Part shown: piece after piece, positions 1-11,650 of the stretch
How the letters are laid out: each line of letters opens with the position of its first letter
How positions within the stretch are numbered: the stretch's first letter is position 1
Assembly (NCBI GenBank): GCA_964036295.1
Contig: OZ038468.1
Coordinates: 9,682,183-9,746,182, forward strand
Source of the DNA: Plumapathes pennacea
Lineage: Eukaryota; Cnidaria; Anthozoa; Antipatharia; Myriopathidae
Direction of reading: 5' to 3'
Length of the DNA stretch: 64,000 bases
The notes under the pieces: model-generated
Databases searched by the model: none
The model's input: only the letters and a program-made list of their open reading frames with translations
Told to the model about the DNA's origin: nothing
Made by a program: the position numbers and the translations under genes

Positions 1-273
1 CATGAAATGGAATGTGGGAAACGTGTGATAACGTGCAGAAACCACGGCTGTGACCACCTAATGAAGTGAGAGGAAACTGCAGAACACGACGCCACATGCC
101 CCAAAGCAATGACTGCATGTCGCAATTGCTGGAGGTCCGTTACTCGACAAGATGCGGATCTTCATCAAGAAAAATGCGCCTTTGTTCTAAAGGAGTGCCC
201 GATAGATTGTGGAGAGCGATTCCCTCGGTAAGGCAGTAAGGAATTGTCTATAGTAGTATTATGTAGTTTCATG

Positions 274-310
<37 letters not shown>

Positions 311-1857
311 CAATAAAAGGAGTAGTAGTAGTAGTGAAACAGATATTAGACTATTCGAGACTATTAGAAACACGTACACACTCCGAGTAGATGTCCGACT
401 ATACGGTAATGAACTACCACACAAAAGAACACTGGCTGGATTATTCATTTAATATTTAAAGTGAAAAGTATTTCGCACATTCAGTTGTGCAGTTGTGCAG
501 AAAAGTCTTCTCAAAAGCCTCACCACAAAACTTATAACTAGGACTCTTGCCCATCTGACATTAGGAAATAATGTGGGCACTTGATCGACGTTGATCTGTG
601 CGAGAGGAGCCTAGAACATTCACTTTCCACTATCTATATCAACATATAAATACATATATACATATACACGGGGTCGGAATATTATCAATTCGTCTAAGCA
701 TCGGCTATGGTATTTTTTAACCACAGTTGCAATATGCACCTTCACCTGCATTGCTGCCAGTCAAAGGCTGTTGCATGCCATGTAAAAGGTTGCAAGGCAA
801 TAAAGCGGCGGGGAGAGAGCGCTCTACACACACGTGAAGCTGCATTGAGCCATCAGAGGATGCAGGATTCAGAAATCCAACGATTACGTCGGCTTATCAA
901 CGAAAAGGTAAACAGCGGTCCTCATTGCATCCACATCACATCCATCTTCAAACCATGTGTTTCAAACATAACATGAAACGGAAGTAGAATGAAAGAGTAT
1001 TGTGAACTATTCTGTTAAACTTTAAAAAAATCGTAACTTCATATAATTTCGATTCTGCAGAAGTCGCATCAAGAGACGGTCTCAAAAAGGGAGGCCATCA
1101 TAGTTTCCTTTAAGTGGGAAATTAGCCGTTTCAAGCAGCTAATTGTGCAGCATAGAGAAGCACCTGGCAATTACCAGCCCCTCAGCAGCAGCGTATTCAC
1201 AGCTAGGGATGGCTGCCGTTGGAAGGGAGTTATCCAGTACAAGAAAGAATACGGGATTTACTTGCAGCTAATTTCTGTGGTAAATCCCGTAACAACTGAA
1301 GTCAGGTAACGAATTCGAACTAGCTCACCCTACCAAAGTAATGCACTTCACATTTTGAAATATTATTAGAAAGATAATTAGCTTTTAGAGAGATAGATAC
1401 AACATTCTGTTTTAAGTAGTATTGCTAGTATACATTACAATAAAGGAATAACATTGTGTTTAGAGAAAGTGATGATCCGGAGAGCTTTCATTAGAGAGTA
1501 ATATAACTGAGTCAAGGTATTAGTGTGAACATAATGCCTAAGTTTTGAAGGTATTCCAATGTTTCTTGATATTTTTTTGGAAACTTCATAAATGTGGTCT
1601 TTCCAATTAAGTTCGAATCGTTCGAATTGAAGTTTGCATATCTATGTTCAAATGCGCAAACTCTATTATATATTTCATTGTTTCTATACAGTATAGTGCT
1701 AAAGCCTGGGAGAGAAGAAGCGCTGTACAAGTTGAAACCAACAACTATGAAAGAAGGAGAAAATTTTGGAAGGACAGGTTTAAATCTGGAAAAGTTTTTA
1801 GAAGAAGATGGAAGACTTATTGTCAAGTTTATTATTACAATTTTCAACCTTGTTTAA
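1..1857 (+). pseudogene. TRAF-type zinc finger / MATH-domain gene, broken, 5' end outside window
   Basis: Four exon-like pieces are visible. Piece 1 (1-227, donor GTAAGG) has Cys/His spacing typical of TRAF zinc fingers (CRNCWRSVTRQDADLHQEKC). Piece 2 (about 725-907, donor GTAAAC) reads CHVKGCKAIKRR and then a helical stretch ending IQRLRRLINEK. Piece 3 (1,061-1,305, acceptor TTCTGCAG, donor GTAAC) gives a coiled linker and a weak MATH-like strand region (WKGVIQYKKEYGIYLQL). Piece 4 (about 1,692-1,857) ends in a MATH-like tail (NLEKFLEEDGRLIVKF) and a TAA stop. TRAF proteins are cytoplasmic receptor adaptors: the zinc fingers support signalling complexes and the MATH domain binds receptor tails. 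A TGA at 67-69 breaks the first finger, and the MATH core between pieces 3 and 4 looks short, so I call it a pseudogene. A normal gene with mis-drawn exons is the alternative. Confidence 0.6.
280..335. repeat. AGT trinucleotide microsatellite
   Basis: An (AGT)n run interrupted once by CAATAAAAGG lies in the first intron of the TRAF-like gene. Confidence 0.9.
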
Positions 1858-1941
1858 TATAGCATTATGTAAAAAGAACAGTCCTCGCTATTGTTTTTGA
1901 ATCAGGTAGAAACTCGATAAAACGAACGAAATGTTTGACTG

Positions 1942-2490
1942 TTCAAAATGTTATCTGTTCAAAATTAAACGTGCAACTTCACCAGCCTGCGCCTGTGGTG
2001 CAAACAATGAAACTATAAAGCACTATCTGCTACACTGTCCTCGATATGCTGCTCATAGATTACCCTTACTCTCGCCTGCTGCACAAGTACTCAAAGACCG
2101 CTGGCATCTCCTGTCGGAGTCCTATAAAGTCAATGTTCTCCTTACCGGAGCCAACGATTTGAGCCCAGACGATAATGAAATTATTTTTTTTCATGTACAA
2201 TGGTATATAAAACAATCCATGCGTTTTGTGAATAATCAATGAGACTGGTCGATATCCTATAGGAGTGCCAGCGGTCTTTTTCCTCTTTCTCCTCTTTTTC
2301 TTCTAACTTTATATCTGTTTATGATCCTTGTGTGTGTTGTGTGTGCATATGTGTATTTGTGGTTCTTTATACTTTATTCTTATCTATTAATATTTGACGG
2401 TAAAACCGTAAAATTTATGTATACGTAAGCCCCCTCGATGAGCCATGAGTTCTTGGGGTAAACGCCCAAATATGTTTAAATAAAAAAAAA
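1942..2490 (+). mobile_element. 5'-truncated LINE (non-LTR retrotransposon) 3' end
   Basis: The frame at 1,942-2,242 has the Cys-rich tail typical of Jockey/CR1-like LINE ORF2 proteins (CACGANNETIKHYLLHCP). A 3' UTR of about 240 bp ends in TTTAAATAAAAAAAAA. The 12-bp sequence AATGTTTGACTG occurs immediately before the element (1,930-1,941) and directly after the A tail (2,489-2,500), a textbook target-site duplication. Reverse transcriptase is absent because of 5' truncation. The apparent start codon at 1,931 belongs to the duplicated target, so this fragment is not a gene. Confidence 0.85.
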
Positions 2491-2500
2491 TGTTTGACTG

Positions 2501-3429
2501 ACATTTACTTACGCTAGCGAAAAAAAGGGTCCGATAGTTATGAAATTGTAAGGATCTGCGACGCTGTGTTCCTGTTGATCAATTTGATTTGTAAGTCTAA
2601 AACTATTTTGTATTGTTGAGATTTTTGAAATACAGTTTCTTAAGGACATTTCAGACCTACATATTTTTTCCACTAGTATATTTTATGTAGTCCCCTATTG
2701 ATATAAAGGAATAAAATTGGACTAAATGATACAATCAACTCTTCGTTTCGTTTGACATTTCTGAACATCAAAGATTTCCCCCAGATCTTTAAACACTTGC
2801 AAAAAGACAGTAACGTTAACGTCAGTTTTAAAAAAAAATACTTGGTGTATGATCAGTAAGGATGTACTGACACTGACACTGCCGTGTATGCATAGGTATC
2901 TTTAACTATCGCCAAGACTCAGCAGTTATGCATGAACAGTTTAAGTTATACAGATTGCCATACTATTTCCCTAACACATGTGGGAGGGATTTACTTCTGC
3001 GTCTGCGCACTCTATAATTATAAATTATCCTCCTGTCACGAAAAATGAATACCAGAGATTAACAAGAAATATTTGTAGGGGAGATTGTAGACTAACGCAG
3101 AAGTAGTACTTGATTGTAAGCTATCCACTGGAATGCCCGGAACTGTTACAAGCGATAAATTTTCCCAAACTCCATTTGTGACAACGGAGGTTATTGGTAA
3201 CACCGGTAACGGAGGTTATGTGTCCATACTTTTGTGTGTCTTATGCACAGTATATTAGCTTCTCATTCTCTGTTTTTTTTTTGTTTGTTTTTGCTTTTTG
3301 GCTGGTCAAGTGATCCAACAAGCCTTTTAGCGAGAATGAATTAAACAGAAAATGTTATTTTCTGGTGAAATCATTATTCAGTGGAGAAAACAATTAACAA
3401 TCGTGCCTGCAGGAAATATGCAATTTTCT
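2501..3429. other. Intergenic stretch, no gene recognised
   Basis: AT-rich DNA with frequent stops in all frames. I see no motif, terminal repeat or convincing splice-bounded exon. Confidence 0.5.
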
Positions 3430-3590
3430 GTACCAAGTTTCCACCCCGTGCTTTGAATAGTTATAAAACTTCGTGTACCAAGTTTCCACCTCGCGATTTG
3501 AGTACCTGAATGAAAATTTAGCGTGTACCAAGTCTCCACCCCGCGATTTTGAGCAGCTACAACCCTAGCGTGTAGCAAGTTGCAGTGGCA
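3430..3590. repeat. Short tandem repeat, about 47-50 bp, 3 copies
   Basis: The phrase GTGTACCAAGTTTCCACC followed by CGCGATTTGAG-like sequence recurs at roughly 3,430, 3,472 and 3,521, with a decayed fourth start near 3,569. The units are diverged. The antisense frame through them is a by-product. Confidence 0.75.
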
Positions 3591-4127
3591 TACTGCTTTC
3601 CAAGCCTAGTGTGACTAAGTTTTTGCTGTACTCAAGTCCCTCGATATCACCTACATTTAGTCGTTGTCTTATCCACCCTTACGATTGACTATTTACCTAC
3701 CTTAAAACAGAACTATAGAGTCAACATAAGCTATAGTAAACATACTTCAAACAAAATCATTATTGTTAAGAATTGATTTTAGATTGAATTGATATTTCGT
3801 GATTGATTTTTAGCAGAACATTTACACTGGATCATAAAATAAGTTACCCTGGTCCCAGAGGTCGGTTTACTATTTGAGATGGGAACCTGGTATTCTGTTC
3901 TCAAATAGCCATAAAATGTTTCGTACCTCAAAGGCAAACTATCCTGTTATATTTATACTTTCATTTAACAACAACTTTGTAAATTCCACATTTTCTCCAA
4001 GTTTAACATACTACACAATTGTGGCCATTTTCCGCTTTTCGTATGCTTTCCATATTCTCCATACTGTCATTTCAACAGTTTTTCACAACTGTACACAAAC
4101 ATTTATAAACACACTATCGTTTTGCAG

Positions 4128-4189
4128 GTGCCGAACAGATCCAAGAACCGACCAGCTCACATTACAAGTCATAAACCGATATTCTTCCG
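4128..4189 (+). other. Candidate isolated exon
   Basis: A 62-bp open segment is preceded by TATCGTTTTGCAG and followed by GTAAGT, both strong splice signals. It would encode CRTDPRTDQLTLQVINRYSS. No homology is recognised, and the rest of 3,590-5,030 shows no gene. Confidence 0.25.
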
Positions 4190-5031
4190 GTAAGTTAATA
4201 ACTCATGTTATGCACACTTCTGAAAATGGACACTAAATATTTGTTGTCTGGTAGAAAATTTTCTGGATACTAAACACTTACAATATTTTCATGTTTTCGA
4301 TACATCCAAACATTTTCCATACAAGATGATTACACATTTCTCATCTTCCAAATTCGAGAAATTGAAGTATACAACGCATTAGAAAATTTCTCATCTCCTG
4401 GATACTTGCAAAATTTTTCACATACTTGACAATTACAATGTCTTTCATCTGCTACACATAAATTGTATCTATACTACACGTGTACGAAATTTTTGGACTT
4501 CTATTAACCGATATTGCACACTTGGAATATTTTTCATGTTCTAGAGACTCAAAAGAATGATAATATCTTGTGAGTGGTCAACTTCAGTGTTCTCTTTCAG
4601 TCTCTCATCATTAACATATCATACAACTGCGTATTATGCTGGCCAGATATCAATATTAATACAGCTGTACTCTGTAACCTCTGTAAACCAGGTTTAAATA
4701 TGGACGCGTTTAAAAAATCGGCCCGAAGTGTCCTGGTACGAGCACTATTGTAACGTGTTGTCTGGATTGCGGCTTAGTTTTCGATATTAGTCAACTATTT
4801 ATACTCCATAAAAGAACATGTCTTACATTTTATGCTATAACATTATACGTAGTTTTGTCTCGCGATCCGACATGTGACCATATACCGTAAATTCCTAACT
4901 TAAAACAACAACAACAACTACGACACACGTAGGTACCAAATCATAAGATGTCAGTTGAAATATCATGTGTCGGTTTCACACAGCCCATACAATGCACTTC
5001 GTCGACAAAAGAAAATAATGATATTTAAAAA

Positions 5032-5846
5032 TCAAACCGGAACATTAACGAACTGCAATGAAAGAACGTTCAGGAAATTATGGATAACGTTCACGTCGCC
5101 TCTCCACTGGCGCCACATCCTCTCATCAAGGTACGCTTGAAGGTCGCATTGCTTGATTCCCTTCTTTGCTTTGATGCCAAGTTTGAGTGTGTTCCAGGCA
5201 GACTCTATGTTCTGCGTATGGACTCCTGTAACGAGATCCTTGAAATTTGTGGAGCGGACCACGACTCTGTGCCGGGCAACGTTTGCCAAAAGTCGGTCCA
5301 AGCCATGGTACGTACCCCAATCGTCCGAGTGCAGTTTACTTCCGGGCCGGAGACATCGTTCGATGATTGGCAGAAGGGTGGCTCTATCCGCTCTTCGATC
5401 AACTACTTGAAAGTATCTGTGGGAAGGGCTGAACTCTGTAGTGACAATTCCAAAGACCCAACTATCCTCCCTAGATCTCCAAACTGAATGGTCGGCGATG
5501 GATGTCCACAGAACAAATATCTTCCAACCTGCGATACACCTGGTTTACCAAATTACTTTTTGAGGGCGAGCTTTCTCGCGGTCTTCTTCTGAGAGTCTTC
5601 CTCGGCCCATAAATACATTATCAACAGCAAGTCGCCCAGCGAGGTCTTCGGAAACTCTGAGAAGAAGCTGTTGGTCCGCAGACTTCTTTTCTTTCTGCAG
5701 GTTCTGCACCTCCTGGCAAAGGCAAAAACCACGGCAGAGCGAATAAACAACATAGTGCAAATTTGTCTCGCTGCCCCCCACCCCCCCCCCCCCCCCACCG
5801 TAACTTCATATAATTTCGATTCTGCAGCTGGTTCAGACTTTGACAC
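5032..5846 (-). pseudogene. Merlin (ISXO2/IS1016-like) DDE transposase, broken
   Basis: Read on the minus strand, 5,846-5,553 gives a Merlin N-terminal part with CRTCRKKRSLRTNSFF and the helical LIMYLWAEE segment. After a frame break near 5,553 and a TAA at 5,545-5,547, the frame stays open to 5,032. This part contains WVFGIVTTEF, the strand DRATLLPIIERCLRPGS, then KLHSDDWGTYHGL (second catalytic Asp region) and VTGVHTQNIESAW (catalytic Glu region), and ends AYLDERMWRQWRG. These are in the order seen in ISXO2-like transposases, which cut and paste DNA in the nucleus. I did not find a convincing terminal inverted repeat pair. It is dead because of the frameshift plus stop. Confidence 0.8.
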
Positions 5847-5849
5847 GCA

Positions 5850-6540
5850 GGCGAATCCGTGTGGTTAGGCCAGAATTACTCTTGATCTAACTGGAACTTA
5901 AACGGCTGGCCAGCAAGCTTTCGTTTCATCACATTTATTGGCGGAGGCATGCCTTGTCGGTCGCATGTGATGACGTCAGAAGGTCTGTTTTTCAGTCACG
6001 TGGCGGCATCGTGCGAGGAGCCGTGCAAGGAGAAGGCAAGGCGTAAATATGGGAGAGATTTGAAAGGTCGATGCTGGTCTACACACATGATAAGGTCAAA
6101 GACGAGGATAATGTTCCAGGAGACATGCCGATCGATCAAAAGTCGACTGGGAACTGACGAATCGGCGATTTGAGGTGAGTAATTTTTGTATATCAACGTC
6201 ATGGTCGTCTGTTCAATTCGTGTGAACGCATTTGCATATATTTGTAGTCGAAACCTCGCTTATTGATATCTCAAGAACATTTCTAAACATTATATGAACT
6301 TGTGAATGGCTACATTGCCCGGACATTTGGGATATAATTGCTCGTTTTGTAATGCACGAAATTTGATTCCTCGGCGTCCTTTTGAAGAGCGGCTTAAGAA
6401 AAAACTCACAGTCGACGGGGCTTAGGTCGGTGATATATATGATATTTTTAGTTGCTGCTGACGATGTAACACACGCATATGGACATTCGGGTGCATAACT
6501 GTCATGACTTCTAGCCCTGTGACCAGGCTTTTCGTGAGCC
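5850..6540. other. Intergenic stretch, no gene recognised
   Basis: Short open frames only, none with recognisable motifs. It leads directly into the satellite array. Confidence 0.5.
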
Positions 6541-6544
6541 AGGA

Positions 6545-7372
6545 CCTTTGTGACCCACAAACAAAAACAATTAGGTGCTTATATAATTGATAAAGACTTC
6601 TTTAACCAGGCCCTTAACATGACACAGGACCTTTGTGACCTGAGAAATTGCCTTCGGTTACCTCAAACAAAAACATTTAGGTGCTTTTTAATTGATAAAG
6701 ACTTCTTTGACCAGGCCCTTCATGAGACAGGACCTTTGTGACTTGAAACATTGAGTTCAGTTACTACAAACAAAAACATTTAGGTGCTTAATATTTGTCA
6801 GGACTTCTTTAACCAGGCTCTTCATGAGACAGGACCTTTGTGACTTGAAACATTGACTTCAGTTACTACAAACAAAAACATTTAGGTGCTTAATATTTGT
6901 CAGGACTTCTTTAACCAGGCTCTTCATGAGACAGGACCTTTGTGACTTGAAACATTGACTTCAGTTACTACAAACAAAAACATTCAGGTGCTTAATATTT
7001 GTCAGGACTTCTTTACCCAGGCCCTTCATGAGACAGGACCTTTGTGACTTGAAACATTGACTTCAGTTACTACAAACAAAAACATTTAGGTGCTTAATAT
7101 TTGTCAGGTCCTCTGTGACCAGGCTTTTCGTTAGCCAGGACCTTTGTGACCTGAGACATTGACTTCAGTTAATACTACAAACAAAAACATTTAGGTGCTT
7201 TTTAATTGATCAAGACTTCTTTGACCAGGCCCTTATGAGACAGGACCTTTGTGAACTGAAACATTGACTTCAGTTACAACATACAAAGACATTTAGATGC
7301 TTAATATTTGTCAGGACCTCTGTGATCAGGCTCTTTGTGAGACAGGACCACTGTGACATGAGACATTGACTT
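6545..7372. repeat. Satellite block A, 102-bp period
   Basis: Units carry AAACAAAAACATTTAGGTGC, then CAGGACTTCTTTAACCAGG and CAGGACCTTTGTGACTTG. The GTGC landmark falls at 6,784, 6,886, 6,988 and 7,090, giving an exact 102-bp period. Units at both ends of the block are more diverged, as expected for array edges. Confidence 0.9.
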
Positions 7373-7727
7373 GATTAATAGACTTGATTGAATATTTTTA
7401 TGTTTAGACATGTTTTAAAATATTTAATTGCACAATGATTTTTTTTTGCAAGAGTTTGACAGACATTGGTAAAATATTCATTGAATTTTTCAGCTATAGG
7501 ATATGGCACTGATATTTCATTAGTGGTTTAGATTTTTTCTTAGTAATAACTTCATTTATGAGATCCCATGTCTGTCTGAGATTTAATTTTGCTTGCTCAA
7601 ATTAGCTTTTGTAGTACCATTTTTGGGCAGTTATTTTAAGGTGGTTCAGTTTGTTTCTGTATCATTTATATTTTGATTTAACGTTTTCAGATGGATTTAT
7701 ACAATTTAAGTTTTTGGGTTTTCAAAA
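7373..7727. other. Unique spacer between the satellite blocks
   Basis: About 355 bp of AT-rich DNA without the CAGGACC motif separates block A from block B. No ORF or terminal repeats are seen. Confidence 0.6.
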
Positions 7728-9000
7728 TTCAGACAAAAACATTTAGGTGCTTAACTGATCAGGACCTCTGTGACCAGGTTCTACGTGAGCCAGGACCTTT
7801 GTGACCTGATCTTAACCAATGACATTGATTTGAGTTACTACAAACAACCCAAAACATTAAGGTGCTTAATTGATCAGGACCTCTGTGACCAGGTTCTACG
7901 TGAGCCAGGACCTTTGTGACCTGATCTTAAGCAATGACATTGATTTGAGTTACTGCAAACAATCCAAAACAATTAGGTGCTTAATTGAGCAGGACCTCTG
8001 TGACCAGGTTCTACGTGAGCCAGGACCTTTGTGACCTGATCTTAAGCAATTACATTGATTTGAGTTACTACAAACAATCCAAAACATTAAGGTGCTTAAA
8101 TGAGCAGGACCTCTGTGATCAGGTTCTACGTGAGCCAGGACCTTTGTGACCTGAACTTAAGCAATGACATTGATTTGAGTTACTGCAAACAATCCAAAAC
8201 AATTAGGTGCTTAATTGAGCAGGACCTCTGTGACCAGGTTCTACGTGAGCCAGGACCTTTGTGACCTGATCTTAAGCAATTACATTGATTTGAGTTACTA
8301 CAAACAATCCAAAACATTAAGGTGCTTAAATGAGCAGGACCTCTGTGATCAGGTTCTACGTGAGCCAGGACCTTTGTGACCTGAACTTAAGCAATGACAT
8401 TGATTTGAGTTACTGCAAACAATCCAAAACAATTAGGTGCTTAATTGAGCAGGACCTCTGTGACCAGGTTCTACGTGAGCCAGGACCTTTGTGACCTGAT
8501 CTTAAGCAAGGAAATTGATTTGCGTTACTACAAACATTCCAAAACAATTAGGTGCTTAATTGAGCAGGACCTCTGTGACCAGGTTCTACGTGAGCCAGGA
8601 CCTTTGTGACCTGATCTTAAGCAAGGAAATTGATTTGCGTTACTACAAACATTCCAAAACATTTAGGTGCTTAATTGAGCAGGACCTCTGTGACCAGGTT
8701 CTACGTGAGCCAGGACCTTTGTGACCTGATCTTAAGCAAGGACATTGATTTGAGTTACTACAAACAGCTTAATATTGATCAGGACCTCAGCTTAATATTG
8801 ACTAGACGCTTCGTGAAACAGGACCTCTGTGAACTGAGACAATGACTTGAATTAATTACAAACAAAAACATTTAGGTGCTTACTATTGCTCAGGACCTCT
8901 GTGACCAGGCTTCTCATGAGCCAGGACCTTTGTAAACTGAGACATTGACTTGAGTTAGTCACAAATGACCACATTTAGGTGCTTATTATTGGACTTGGAC
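7728..9000. repeat. Satellite block B, 115-bp period with 230-bp dimers
   Basis: The same core motifs recur as AGGTGCTTAATTGAGCAGG, CCTCTGTGACCAGGTTC and CAGGACCTTTGTGACCTG. The GTGC landmark lies at 7,977, 8,092, 8,207, 8,322, 8,437, 8,552 and 8,667, always 115 bp apart. Between 7,977 and 8,440 two unit types alternate (CTTAATTGAGC versus CTTAAATGAGC), making a nearly perfect 230-bp higher-order repeat. After about 8,770 the units decay. Confidence 0.92.
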
Positions 9001-9267
9001 TTCACTTGCCATTGACCTGATAATTTGACACTGTACTGAACTGGACAGAAACTATAATTATATTTACACTATAATTACAGGTAATTATATGATGAGGACC
9101 AGGTTCTTTGTGGCTTTACTGTACATTAATAAACAAAAATAAACAAAAGAAAAAAAGAAAGTGGTGATATTTTTAAGGAATAGGCTGTTATGGTACAATA
9201 TGTTTTTCGTTAATAAGGTTCTTTTTTAACCCACCTCTCAATGATATTAATGATATTACTCTAGATT

Positions 9268-9303
9268 GGGGAGTACACGACCTACTTGGGTTGTGTACTC
9301 CCC
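9268..9303. other. Perfect inverted repeat / hairpin
   Basis: GGGGAGTACAC (9,268-9,278) pairs with GTGTACTCCCC (9,293-9,303). Adding inner pairs with two G-T wobbles extends the stem to about 16 bp with a 4-nt loop. The surrounding 9,110-9,960 holds no recognised gene; a 128-codon frame at 9,438-9,824 has no motif. Confidence 0.7.
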
Positions 9304-9959
9304 TCTATTTCTTTTTTCTCTTCCAGGTTTTGCTGATGGGATGTTCTTCACTGCTGTGATATGTATACTTCATTTACTCCTGTTTCAGCGTTTCTTTTTT
9401 AAAGTACTATATCTCTATTGTTAAGTATAGGCACTCCGTGTACAGAATTTGTAAATGTAACTTTTTAGCAGCAGCTGTTCATGTTCATGATGTTCACCAG
9501 AGTTTAATTGTACCTGATTCAGATGTAAACGTTCTTGATTTTTGTGTAATAAAGTTGATGGTTAAGAAATACAAAGTGCACATTTTTCCCTCCATTCTTT
9601 ATTTCATCTTACACTTATACCCATATTTATTTAGGAGCCTATACCAAGAGTGTAAACTTGTCACAAAAACAAACTGGCCTCCAAATAATAAGGCCTATAA
9701 TAATGGCGAGAAGTTGGTGACACAGGAATCGTCTGAAATATTTCGGTCTGAGATAGGTTTTAGGAATTTCAGACACATTCCCACTCATAAGAGCTCCCTA
9801 CCAGCCTCCCTCGTTTCCTATTAAAGAATCCGACTGCATCATTGAAGGATATGTAAGAATCGGATAATCCTTTGAACGGAACCGCTTTAAAAAATAGAAT
9901 AGCATGCGATCCACAATCTCTCCAATTTTATTATCGCCTTGAAAGCTCGCGCATTCAAT

Positions 9960-10031
9960 TCCTCCCCCCTCCCCCCACAAATTGCTAGAGCGAGACTGTA
10001 AGAATCCTTGGGGGGAGTGGGGGGGGGGGGT
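9960..10031. repeat. C-tract and G-tract facing each other
   Basis: CCTCCCCCCTCCCCCC near 9,960-9,976 is the near-complement of GGGGGGAGTGGGGGGGGGGG at about 10,011-10,030. They form an inverted pair around a 35-bp spacer that already contains one copy of the CTGTAAGAATCCTT motif of the neighbouring array. Confidence 0.75.
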
Positions 10032-10034
10032 TAA

Positions 10035-10245
10035 AATCCTTACAACTGTTCTGTAAGAATTCTTACAGGCGTTCTGTAAGAAACCTTACAGGCGTTCTCT
10101 AAGAATCCTTACAGACGTTCTGTAAGAACCCTTACAGACGTTCTGTAAGAATCCTTACAGACGTTCTGTAAGAACCCTTACAGGCGTTCTCTAAGAATCC
10201 TTACAGACGTTCTGTAAGAATCCTTACAGACGTTCTGTAAGGATA
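10035..10245. repeat. 23-bp palindromic tandem array, about 9 units
   Basis: The unit is CTGTAAGAATTCTTACAG plus GCGTT or ACGTT. Each unit is itself a palindrome (CTGTAAG / CTTACAG), so every repeat can fold into a hairpin. Variants differ mainly in the central AT, AC or CC and in GGCG versus GACG. Confidence 0.9.
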
Positions 10246-10339
10246 TTTCCTTATGTGTTTGTCTGCTTTTTTATATAAGGGTCTGTGCCCAGCTAGCGAT
10301 ATTGATCCATGACGCCGAAACCTGAGAAAGTAAGATTCT

Positions 10340-11650
10340 TCCGTCAACTGTTTCACAGCACCATTTTTTCTCTTTTGACTTACAGATAGATTCAATCAAA
10401 CCAAACACTAGTCAATGTCAACACTATAAAATATGAGGTTTTTTATATACCTAGTAGAGCAGCTGTTGTTTAGTGAATGCAGTAAACTAATTGAAACGTT
10501 TTTGATACTGTTTGATGTTGAACTGATCAGTCCTTATTGAATATCATACTTCATTGGCTGCACACGCAAACTACCGTACCTCTAAGTCTTGGCATGCACA
10601 ATTTTCCATAATTCGTTTTTTCTTAACGCCAACTACATCAAATCTCTAAAATTGGTTTTTCGTTACATAGTAGTAGAAACAACTGTTGTTTGGTGATTGT
10701 AAACTCGTTCAAACGTTTTTGATACTTCTTGAATTACTTCGTTGAGTGCACGCGCAAACTACAGAACAAAGAAGTCAGTTTCCTTTAGTATTGGCATGCG
10801 CAATCTTGATTTATTTTCTTTGGCACCAACAGATCGATTTGATTAAAGGACGCTTTTTAACAACATTCCTACGAGTCAATCTTTTACGAAACCATTCTTT
10901 TTTCTCTTTTGACTTACTGAGTAAAATCTTAATCTTTGTCAAACACTGGTCCTTTTCAACGCTCTAAAATATTGTTTTTTTGTGACATTGTCTGATATAA
11001 CAACTGCTGTTTAGTGAATGCAGTAAACTAATATTGAAACGTTTTGAAACGGGCTTTTTTTTTCTCTTTTGATTTACGCGCAAACTACAGTACAAAGAAG
11101 CCCAGTCGGTTTCACTTAGTCTTCGCTGCACAATTTGATTTATTTATTTATTTATTTTAAACGCCAACAGATCAATATTCGATTGAAGTCGCTCTAACAA
11201 CATTACTATGAGTCAATCTTTCACGGAATGTTTGTTTTTCTCTTTTGACTTACGGAGTAGAATCAATCTTCGTCATACACTGGTCCTATTCAACGCTCTA
11301 AAATATTGGTTTTTCGTGACATAGTATGGTAGAGCAGCAGAAACGTTTCCGATACATATTGAACTGATCCTTATTAACTATTATACTTTGTAAACGCACG
11401 AACAGTACCAAGAAGCCCAGTCAGTCTTGATTGGAGCTTTTTTTCAACACAGACCAAACCTATTTGACTAAGGTGCTTTTTAACTACTATGTGTCTTCCT
11501 TGATTCCTTCGATTTCCTTCAATTTCTTTTTTTAACGCGAATTTGAGCCAATCTTTCACGGAACCATTTTTATCGTTTAACTCACGAAGTAGATTGAATC
11601 AATCTTTGTCACACACTGATCATTGTCGGTCCGTGGGTCTTCCGTCCATT
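10340..11650. repeat. Degenerate long repeats, irregular spacing
   Basis: Phrases such as TTTTTCTCTTTTGACTTA, AACGCTCTAAAATATTG, GTTTAGTGAATGCAGTAAAC and ACGCCAACAGATC recur at roughly 10,365, 10,900, 11,047, 11,236 and 11,569. The spacing is uneven, which suggests an old tandem array of about 300 bp with deletions. No coding capacity is apparent. Confidence 0.65.

Noticed and set aside
7728-9000. Satellite block B as a CRISPR array or repeat-protein gene
   Set aside because: The whole 115-bp unit is conserved, not repeat plus variable spacer, and 115 is not a multiple of three, so no repeat protein is encoded.
9438-9824. 128-codon open frame as a gene
   Set aside because: No recognisable motif, biased composition and no splice or promoter context.
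10035-10245. CRISPR-like look of the regular 23-bp units
   Set aside because: Units abut directly with no unique spacers, and the host is eukaryotic; it is a simple palindromic tandem repeat.
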